Shown one piece after another: positions 1 through 4,981 of a stretch of 6,616 nucleotides of DNA (the first letter of the stretch is position 1; each line of letters starts with the position of its first letter). The notes under the pieces were generated by a model. It made no database searches. It was given only the letters and a program-made list of their open reading frames with translations, and was not told the DNA's origin. The translations under genes were made by a program, and so were the position numbers. The stretch comes from an uncultured Bacteroidales bacterium (GTDB lineage: Bacteria; Bacteroidota; Bacteroidia; Bacteroidales; Muribaculaceae): NCBI GenBank assembly GCA_900552315.1, contig URZM01000117.1, forward strand, positions 1-6,616, given 5' to 3'.

Positions 1-672
1 GAGGAGCGGGCCGAGGTGAAATATTCCACGGTGCAGAACTGGTATCCGGGCGACAAGGAGGGGCGCGGCGGCATCTACAATTTCGTGACCAAGAGGGCGC
101 TGTGCCGAGGGCACCGCTCGAAGGTGAGCTGGACCCAGGTGGAGACCGGATCGGCCATCACATGGAAATACCCGAGCTGCGTGCTGAAGGGAGACGAGAG
201 TGTGGGTGAGTTCTATTCAGTGGCCGTGACCAACAACATGCAGCAGGCCGATACGGGCACGAAGATGATACACGTTGGCCGCAACTCGCGAAGCACCATA
301 GTGAGCAAGGGTATCTCGGCGGGCAAGAGCCAGAACTCGTACAGGGGACTGGTGAGGATGCTGCCGGGAGCGGAGGGTTGCCGCAACTACACGCAGTGTG
401 ACTCGCTGCTGATGGGTCCCGACTGCGGGGCGCACACCTTCCCCTACATAGATGTACAGAACGACACCTCTACGGTGGAGCATGAGGCCACCACATCCAA
501 GATAAACGAGGAGCAGATCTTCTATTGCAACCAGAGGGGCATACCTATGGAGGAGGCGGTGGGCCTGATAGTGAACGGCTACGCCAAGGAGGTGATGAAC
601 AAGCTCCCTATGGAGTTCGCGGTGGAGGCTCAGAAACTGCTGCAAATCACCCTTGAAGGCTCGGTGGGCTGA
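1..672 (+). CDS. sufB: SufB, Fe-S cluster assembly scaffold protein (3' part; start lies upstream of the window)
   Basis: The reading frame is open from base 1 and ends at TGA 670-672, giving 223 codons. This is the C-terminal half of a protein usually about 480 residues long. SufB is the cytosolic scaffold of the SUF system, working with SufC (ATPase) and SufD to build Fe-S clusters. The visible part is the right-handed beta-helix core plus the C-terminal helical domain. Recognisable segments are [40 protein letters not shown] and the ending [19 protein letters not shown]. The Cys codon at 397-399 (in TQCDSLLMG) and the His-Glu pair at 481-486 (in EHEA) line up with E. coli SufB Cys405 and His433/Glu434, reported as important for cluster assembly. 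No frameshift or lost key residue is visible. The in-frame GTG at 16 is internal, not the start. phoH follows after 14 bp, so the two are probably co-transcribed. SufD is a paralogue, but the CDSLLMG and HEATTS segments fit SufB. Confidence 0.96.
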   Translation, partial: EERAEVKYSTVQNWYPGDKEGRGGIYNFVTKRALCRGHRSKVSWTQVETGSAITWKYPSCVLKGDESVGEFYSVAVTNNMQQADTGTKMIHVGRNSRSTIVSKGISAGKSQNSYRGLVRMLPGAEGCRNYTQCDSLLMGPDCGAHTFPYIDVQNDTSTVEHEATTSKINEEQIFYCNQRGIPMEEAVGLIVNGYAKEVMNKLPMEFAVEAQKLLQITLEGSVG

Positions 673-686
673 GCCGTGAGAAGGCT

Positions 687-1670
687 ATGATAGAGAGAAT
701 AGTGATAATAGACCATGTGGACCCGCAGGTGTTCTACGGGGTGAACAACTCGAACATCTCGCTGATACGCAACCTGTTTCCCAAGCTGCGCATTGCCGCC
801 CGTGGGAATGTGATAAAGGTGATAGGCGAGGAGGGGGAGACCGCCGAGTTCGAGCGCAAGATGCGCGAGATAATGGATTACGCCGGGCAGTACAACAAGC
901 TGGACGGGGAGGTGATCATTGACATCGTGAAGGGTCAGGAGGTGGAGCGTCCCGGCGGAGGTGAGACCATAATATTCGGGGTGAACGGCAAGCCGATAAA
1001 CCCGCGAAACGCCAACCAGCGCCGCATGGTGGAGTCCTTCCACGGCAATGACCTGACCTTCGCTCTCGGCCCTGCCGGCACTGGCAAGACATACATCGCC
1101 ATAGCCTTGGCCGTGGCCTCGCTCAAGAGCAAGCAGACGCGCCGCATCATACTGAGTCGGCCGGCCGTGGAGGCCGGAGAGAAGCTCGGTTTCCTCCCCG
1201 GCGACATGAAGGACAAGATAGACCCGTACCTGCAGCCGCTGTATGACGCGCTGGAGGACATGATTCCGGCGGTGAAGCTGAAGGAGTATATGGAGAGCGG
1301 AGCCATACAGATAGCCCCGCTGGCGTTTATGCGAGGCCGCACGCTCAACGATGCCGTGATTATACTGGACGAGGCCCAGAACACTACCACGCACCAGATG
1401 AAGATGTTCTTGACGCGTCTGGGAATGAACGCCAAGATGGTTGTCACCGGTGACGTGACGCAGATAGACCTGCCGCGCCATACCCGCTCCGGGCTGCTTC
1501 AGGCACTCAATATCCTGAAAGGGGTCAAGGGAATCGGCCATATAGAGTACGAAAAGAAAGACATAGTGCGCCATCCGCTGGTGCAGCGCATAGTGGACGC
1601 GTATGAGGCCCGCGAGGCGTCGGACGAGAAAGCCCACCAAGAGTCGGTATCCGACAAAGTATCCGACTGA
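687..1670 (+). CDS. phoH: PhoH family P-loop ATPase (PhoH-like/YbeZ type)
   Basis: This is a complete 327-residue cytoplasmic protein, a normal length for the PhoH-like/YbeZ family. Residues 1 to about 100 form the N-terminal extension, with the family pattern NNSNISLIRNLFPKLRIAARGN. The ATPase domain follows: Walker A GPAGTGKT at 128-135, the family signature SRPAVEAGEKLGFLPGD at 157-173, Walker B VIILDEAQN at 224-232 (acidic D228 and E229), and a sensor-like TGDVTQIDLP beginning at 254. The core matches superfamily-1-helicase-like ATPases. PhoH proteins are linked to RNA metabolism and, in some bacteria, phosphate starvation; in many genomes the gene neighbours ybeY, which is not seen here. 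ATG 687 is chosen because it directly precedes the conserved N-terminus; GAGAAGG at 678-684 is a purine-rich element close upstream. The last residues are a charged, Ser-rich tail. sufB lies 14 bp upstream, so transcription probably starts at or before sufB. A hairpin begins 30 bp past the stop. The precise cellular role is unproven. Confidence 0.95.
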   Translation: MIERIVIIDHVDPQVFYGVNNSNISLIRNLFPKLRIAARGNVIKVIGEEGETAEFERKMREIMDYAGQYNKLDGEVIIDIVKGQEVERPGGGETIIFGVNGKPINPRNANQRRMVESFHGNDLTFALGPAGTGKTYIAIALAVASLKSKQTRRIILSRPAVEAGEKLGFLPGDMKDKIDPYLQPLYDALEDMIPAVKLKEYMESGAIQIAPLAFMRGRTLNDAVIILDEAQNTTTHQMKMFLTRLGMNAKMVVTGDVTQIDLPRHTRSGLLQALNILKGVKGIGHIEYEKKDIVRHPLVQRIVDAYEAREASDEKAHQESVSDKVSD

Positions 1671-1700
1671 ATAGCCATAGGCTCACACTGTACCATAAAG

Positions 1701-1732
1701 AGAAGCCCCGGGAGATGAATCCTGGGGCTTCT
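1701..1732. terminator. Strong hairpin between converging genes, probable bidirectional terminator
   Basis: AGAAGCCCC (1701-1709) pairs perfectly with GGGGCTTCT (1724-1732). One G-T wobble and two G-C pairs extend the stem inward to 12 bp, closing an 8-nt loop (1713-1720). It sits 30 bp after the phoH stop and its right arm covers the first two bases of the converging gene's stop codon (1731-1733). Read on the - strand it is followed by TTTATGG, a short U tract; on the + strand the tail CTACACG is not U-rich. It therefore looks better as an intrinsic terminator for the - strand gene, while it may act on phoH transcripts as a 3'-end stabilising or weaker stop structure. Confidence 0.75.
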
Positions 1733-2660
1733 ACACGTTGTGTGGCGGGGCGCTGTGCGCGAGCCCGCAGAGCGCCCGTATGTGCTCAGGGGTGGTGCCG
1801 CAGCATCCGCCCGCTATATTCAGGTATCCGGCTTTCAGAACTGGACTGAGAAGAGTGGAGAAACTTTCAGGGGTCTCGCTGTAACGTCCCTTTTCGTCGG
1901 GAAGCCCTGCATTGGGGTACAGGATTACAGGAAAGGGGGAGGCCTCAGCCAGTTCCTTGACGAGGGAATCCAGTCCGCGAGGACCGGAGCAGCAATTGAA
2001 ACCCAGCGCCAGCAGGTCGTATCCGGATAGGGTGGCAAGCACCTCTGTCAGCGTGTGCCCAGAGAGCAGTGTGCCTGAGGCAGGGGAAATGGTCATTGAA
2101 ACCATGAAAGGCACCCGGGAGCCTTCTCCCCGGTTGGCGAGCGAAATGCCCTCCAGCGCCGCCTGTATGTTCCTGAGGTCGAAGGCGGTCTCCACAAGCA
2201 GCACATCCACTCCGCCACGTATGAGCGCGGCAGCCTGTTCGGCGTATGCGTCTGTCAGCGTGCCGAATGGCACACGATGCCCTGAGCCGGGGGCGGCGGA
2301 TGCCGACAGAGCGGTCGGTCCCATGGCTCCGGCCACGAAGCGGGGAGGCGAGCCTGGATGCCGTGCGGCAAAGTCTCGTACTGCCTCACGCGCTATGCGT
2401 GCCGCAGCCATATTGATGTCGGCGACCTGTGCGGCCATGCCGTAGGTCAGTTGTGAGAGCCTGTTGGAGTTGAACGTGTTGGTCTCGATGATGTCGGCAC
2501 CTGCCTCCAGGTATTCGCGGTGTATGTCGGCGACAAGCTCCGGCTCCGTGAGGCAGAGCGCGTCCAGGTTTCCTGACTTGTCGTGTGCCTGCAGCAACGC
2601 ACCCATGGCTCCGTCGAGCACCAGCACCCTCTTTCTCATTTCAGCCTTCAGTGCGGACAT
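1731..2660 (-). CDS. Stand-alone homocysteine S-methyltransferase-domain protein, MetH first-module-like
   Basis: This 309-residue cytosolic protein is a single Hcy-binding TIM barrel. It resembles module 1 of cobalamin-dependent methionine synthase (MetH), which transfers a methyl group to the zinc-activated thiol of homocysteine to make methionine. Motifs in order are LDGAMG (15-20), EAGADIIETNTFN (52-64), FVAGAMGPT (108-116), GFNCCSG (220-226), YPNAGLPD (248-255) and GGCCGTTPEHI (284-294). The three expected zinc ligands are present: C223, C286 and C287. Full MetH is about 1,200 residues with pterin-, B12- and SAM-binding modules. Here the protein stops about 15 residues after the zinc motif, and phoH on the other strand begins 60 bp further, so no missing modules follow. 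Compared with MetH there is also a shortened segment after LDGAMG. ATG 2660 is used; Met8 (ATG 2639), just before the first strand, is an alternative start. The methyl donor is unclear: a separate corrinoid protein, S-methylmethionine or a betaine-like donor are all possible. No B12 or SAM riboswitch fits in the 84-bp upstream gap. Confidence 0.88.
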   Translation of the reverse strand: MSALKAEMRKRVLVLDGAMGALLQAHDKSGNLDALCLTEPELVADIHREYLEAGADIIETNTFNSNRLSQLTYGMAAQVADINMAAARIAREAVRDFAARHPGSPPRFVAGAMGPTALSASAAPGSGHRVPFGTLTDAYAEQAAALIRGGVDVLLVETAFDLRNIQAALEGISLANRGEGSRVPFMVSMTISPASGTLLSGHTLTEVLATLSGYDLLALGFNCCSGPRGLDSLVKELAEASPFPVILYPNAGLPDEKGRYSETPESFSTLLSPVLKAGYLNIAGGCCGTTPEHIRALCGLAHSAPPHNV

Positions 2661-2690
2661 GTCCGGTAGTGTTAAACCCGCTTAAAAGTA

Positions 2691-2725
2691 CAGATGCGCC
2701 TCCCCAGTATGGAAAAGCGCATCTG
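2691..2725 (-). terminator. Intrinsic terminator of the receptor/lipoprotein transcript
   Basis: GCGCATCTG (2717-2725) and CAGATGCGC (2691-2699) form a perfect 9-bp stem around a 17-nt loop. On the - strand the stem is followed directly by TACTTTTAAG, a U-rich tail. It lies 19 bp after the TAA of the lipoprotein gene (2745-2747) and 30 bp before the ATG of the methyltransferase gene. This placement suggests the receptor/lipoprotein transcript ends here and that the methyltransferase gene is expressed separately, or only by read-through. Confidence 0.75.
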
Positions 2726-2744
2726 CCTGTCGTCGGGATGGTGA

Positions 2745-4940
2745 TTAAAGTTCTACATACTCGGTGATGTTCTTTACGCCGCGTATGCCGAAATACTTGG
2801 TGACGTCGCCCTTCACGAGCACATGCTTCTTGTAAATGGAGGGATTCTTGCCAAGTCCCAGCTCATCGCGGAGCGAGCCGGCGGGTATGGCGCAAGGCAC
2901 GGCATTGTCCGTGGTCGATGTGCTCTCTGAGGCTCCGAGGATGAAATTGGTATTGGCGAAATCAGAGCCGGGGGTGTTGTCGAAAGTGGCTCCGCTGCTC
3001 CAGGCCTTGCCGTTGATCCAACCTACCACATAGCCTTCGACCCAGACGCCTGTGGCATCGGTCGTGGACTTCTGTATGTCTGCCACCTTGAAGGGATCCT
3101 CCTTGGTGCCCTTGCCGGTGGTGGGCTGGTCAGGCTCGTCGGGCTTTCCGCTGCTCGTGCTCTTGCCTACCAGTACGTTGTCCACGCACCATGTGGCATA
3201 GTTGGCGTCGGTGGAGGCGGTGTAGCAGAAACCTATGTAGATTACGCCGGTATAGCCTTCGAGGCTCAGCGAGCCGGAGTCAACCCATGAGCTGTAGCCG
3301 CTTGCGGGAGCTGTGGCCAGGGTGGGGTTTAGCTTGGTCTTGGTAGCCTTGGTGGGGTCGTCGCTCGTCATCACATAGACCTCGAGCTTGGAGGTGGTGG
3401 AGCCGTAGCCGTTGACCTGTGTCTGGAAAGACATCACTTTCTCGGCCATCTGAGAGGCGTTTATGGCGGGGGTTATGAGCCAGCTCTCGAAAGGCGCGGT
3501 GCCCTTGTAGCCGGTCATGGCGGCGTAGTTGTTGTTGTTGAACGTATTGATGTACCAGGCCTTGTTGCCCTGCACCTTCACCTCTTTCCAGCCTGCGGGG
3601 ATGGACTTGGAGCCGTCGAATGTCTCGTCGATGGATGTGACGGTCTCGCCCGGCTCGCCCGGGGTCTGGCCGTCTATCTGGTAGTCGGCGGCAGTGCCCT
3701 TGCAGTCTATGAGGCCGTTGGCGCCCATGTAGGAGTCGAAGAAGGCGTTCACCTTTATGGACTTTCCGAAATTGCCGGGATTGTCCACCAGGTTGCCGTT
3801 CTTGCGAAGCGAGGAGCCCTGTGGGAGCGAGAGCACGAGGCACTGCTTTATGTCGCGGCAGTCGGCGGCGGGAGCGATCACCAGGGTGTTGTCCATCTCG
3901 GCGTCGGCGCTCCAGATGATTTTGTCGTTGGAGTCGATGTCGGTGACGCCAGCCTTCACGGAGCCAACTATGTAGCCCTCGGTCCAGCCGGACTTGCCGG
4001 AGCCTTGCATCTCGATGGCCTCAGCCACGGTGTAGGGGTCGGAAGCCTGGCCCTTCACGTCGAACATGCAGTCCTGGGGCGAGCGCAGGAGCAGCTGCCA
4101 GGTGCCGTTGAAATAAGACAGGATACCCATCACGTCGCCTGTGCCGGCGGGCATCACCTGGCTGCGGAACGACGAATAGTTGGAGTTGCGCACCAGCAGG
4201 CTGTTGCCGTTGGCGTCGAGCAGCGTTCGGTTTGTGGCCGAGGTCGAGGTGTCGCTGGAGCCGAAGGTCAGCTCGCCGCCCCTCTCGAAATGCACGTTGC
4301 GGAACACTACCAGCTGGCTCTGCCACTGGCGCTGGCCCTCCGGGGTGCTGGGCAGGTTGCCCATGTCGGCCTCCAGACAATACATCTCGCCCTCGGGGCG
4401 TGCCTGGTCCGGGGTGATGTACTTATACTCGGGCTGGGGGAATCCGTTCAGCTCGGTGTGGGACTGGAACAGTGTGTAGTCCATGAACGATACCTGCGGG
4501 GTGCCGTTGTATTCGCCGTAGCCGCCCACCTGCTGCAGGGCGGCGTACTTGCCTATGCCCAGCTCGGTGAGGTTGACCACCAGCTCCTGGCCCACACGGT
4601 AGTTGTTGTTCAGCCCTGACTGGTTGATGGAGAATGCCAGGGCACCCGTGGCGTCCTGTATCACCAGCGACTTGAAGATGTTGCCGGTGGCGTCAGAGGA
4701 GATGACGCGTCCCTTGACTATTATGTCGCTGCCGTCGGCGTTCTTGCCCACGGTCTCGTAATAGTTCGCGGCGTCCTGCCAATAGGCGGCCTTGAGCTCC
4801 GCGATGGTGGTGTTGGCCTCCATCGTGGCCTTCGGCTCGGGGATGGGAGGCAGGTCGAAGTCGTTCTGACAGGAGGTCAGAGATGCGCCTGTGCCCAGGG
4901 CCAGAAGCGCGAGACTTGATAATTTGCTGAAAAATTTCAT
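2745..4940 (-). CDS. Large outer-membrane lipoprotein with DUF5689-like, DUF6359-like and choice-of-anchor J-like domains
   Basis: This is a complete 731-residue protein. A lipoprotein signal peptide ends at the lipobox LTSC with C24 as the lipidated residue; the next residues, QNDFD, are acidic, compatible with surface export in Bacteroidota. About residues 40-296 resemble DUF5689, with two OB-fold-like halves: IIVKGRVISSDATGN at 73-87 with LVIQDATGALAFSI at 92-105 and YRVGQELVVNLTELG at 114-128, then VVFRNVHFE at 211-219 through WQLLLRSPQD at 281-290. Residues about 296-415 and 608-731 are two related DUF6359-like copies (DPYTVAEAI...EGYIVG and DPFKVADIQ...EGYVVG). Between them, about 434-592, is a choice-of-anchor J/cleaved-adhesin-like jelly roll (ETFDG, FESWLITPAIN, WCVDNVLVG). 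Gly/Pro-rich linkers lie at about 425-433 and 597-612. No catalytic motif was recognised, so it looks like a binding or scaffolding surface protein. The receptor gene ends 41 bp upstream, so the two should be one operon; the position is that of SusD, but no SusD/TPR features are seen. The ligand is unknown. Domain names are from pattern memory. Confidence 0.85.
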   Translation of the reverse strand: MKFFSKLSSLALLALGTGASLTSCQNDFDLPPIPEPKATMEANTTIAELKAAYWQDAANYYETVGKNADGSDIIVKGRVISSDATGNIFKSLVIQDATGALAFSINQSGLNNNYRVGQELVVNLTELGIGKYAALQQVGGYGEYNGTPQVSFMDYTLFQSHTELNGFPQPEYKYITPDQARPEGEMYCLEADMGNLPSTPEGQRQWQSQLVVFRNVHFERGGELTFGSSDTSTSATNRTLLDANGNSLLVRNSNYSSFRSQVMPAGTGDVMGILSYFNGTWQLLLRSPQDCMFDVKGQASDPYTVAEAIEMQGSGKSGWTEGYIVGSVKAGVTDIDSNDKIIWSADAEMDNTLVIAPAADCRDIKQCLVLSLPQGSSLRKNGNLVDNPGNFGKSIKVNAFFDSYMGANGLIDCKGTAADYQIDGQTPGEPGETVTSIDETFDGSKSIPAGWKEVKVQGNKAWYINTFNNNNYAAMTGYKGTAPFESWLITPAINASQMAEKVMSFQTQVNGYGSTTSKLEVYVMTSDDPTKATKTKLNPTLATAPASGYSSWVDSGSLSLEGYTGVIYIGFCYTASTDANYATWCVDNVLVGKSTSSGKPDEPDQPTTGKGTKEDPFKVADIQKSTTDATGVWVEGYVVGWINGKAWSSGATFDNTPGSDFANTNFILGASESTSTTDNAVPCAIPAGSLRDELGLGKNPSIYKKHVLVKGDVTKYFGIRGVKNITEYVEL
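2748..3119 (-). repeat. Second DUF6359-like domain copy, forming the C-terminus of the lipoprotein
   Basis: About residues 608-731, ending the protein with NITEYVEL. It matches the copy at 3696-4055 in motif order and spacing, with the jelly-roll domain lying between the two. The GYVVG strand followed by a later VLVKGDV strand and a G-rich turn is consistent with a small beta-barrel (OB-like) fold, though this fold call is an inference. Confidence 0.7.
3165..3641 (-). other. Choice-of-anchor J / cleaved-adhesin-like jelly-roll domain inside the lipoprotein
   Basis: About residues 434-592. It opens with DETFDG and IPAGW, carries the typical FESWLITPAIN segment at 484-494 and a VMSFQTQVNG strand, and closes with WCVDNVLVG at 584-592. 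Such domains occur in secreted or surface proteins of Bacteroidota and usually act as carbohydrate- or protein-binding jelly rolls. It is inserted between the two DUF6359-like copies and bounded by Pro/Gly-rich linkers. Confidence 0.65.
3528..3539 (-). repeat. Short (AAC)4 trinucleotide tract coding for four asparagines
   Basis: Four identical AAC codons (GTT on the + strand) encode N468-N471 of the lipoprotein, in the loop after WYINTF within the jelly-roll domain. In-frame tracts of this kind can gain or lose whole codons by slippage without breaking the frame, but four units is short. Confidence 0.6.
3696..4055 (-). repeat. First DUF6359-like domain copy inside the lipoprotein
   Basis: About residues 296-415. 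It begins DPYTVAEAI, continues to WTEGYIVGSV, and ends with LPQGSSLRKNGNL followed by GKSIKVNAFFDSYMGANGL. The same order of motifs recurs in the second copy at 2748-3119: DPFKVADIQ, WVEGYVVGWI, IPAGSLRDELGL, YKKHVLVKGDVTKYFGIRGV. This is protein-level duplication that has diverged; no long identical DNA tract was noticed. Confidence 0.7.
4869..4940 (-). other. Lipoprotein (type II) signal peptide with possible surface-export signal
   Basis: Residues 1-24 of the 731-residue lipoprotein. A basic n-region (MKFFSK) is followed by a hydrophobic Leu/Ala/Gly stretch and the lipobox LTS-C, with cleavage before C24. Downstream residues are Q, N, D, F, D. Acidic residues shortly after the lipidated Cys are typical of Bacteroidota lipoproteins flipped to the cell surface, but this is a weak version of the described consensus sequences. 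Confidence 0.85.
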
Positions 4941-4981
4941 ATCGTGTACTTGTTTTTATGCGTTGTTTATGCCGGCCTCTC
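4941..4981 (-). promoter_or_regulatory. Short A-rich intercistronic leader of the lipoprotein gene
   Basis: The 41 bp between the receptor stop (TGA, 4982-4984) and the lipoprotein ATG reads, on the - strand, as an A-rich stretch including ATAAAAACAAG about 10-20 nt before the start. There is no good Shine-Dalgarno. A-rich leaders without SD are the usual translation-initiation context in Bacteroidota. No terminator or convincing promoter is seen here, which supports co-transcription of receptor and lipoprotein. Confidence 0.5.

Noticed and set aside
630..1640. A 336-codon open frame on the - strand opposite phoH, and a 142-codon one opposite sufB (217-645)
   Set aside because: Both lie fully antisense to well-recognised genes, are rich in His, Arg, Leu and Val as expected for antisense of GC-rich codons, and show no protein family motifs.
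1647..1667. GTATCCGAC occurring twice at the very end of phoH (1647-1655 and 1659-1667)
   Set aside because: It encodes the tail VSDKVSD and is too short and local to be an attachment site or mobile-element repeat.
1912..2445. A 177-codon + strand frame opposite the methyltransferase gene
   Set aside because: Ser/Ala/Pro-rich composition with no recognisable motif, and it is antisense to a gene with clear catalytic motifs.
2661..2744. Possible riboswitch (SAM or cobalamin) ahead of the methyltransferase gene
   Set aside because: The whole gap is 84 bp and is largely occupied by a terminator hairpin; no conserved aptamer elements are visible.
4005..4619. A 204-codon + strand frame, and others at 4958-5485 and 5684-6322, opposite the lipoprotein and receptor
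   Set aside because: Low-complexity Val/Gly/His/Leu composition and complete overlap with real coding sequence indicate shadows of the - strand genes.
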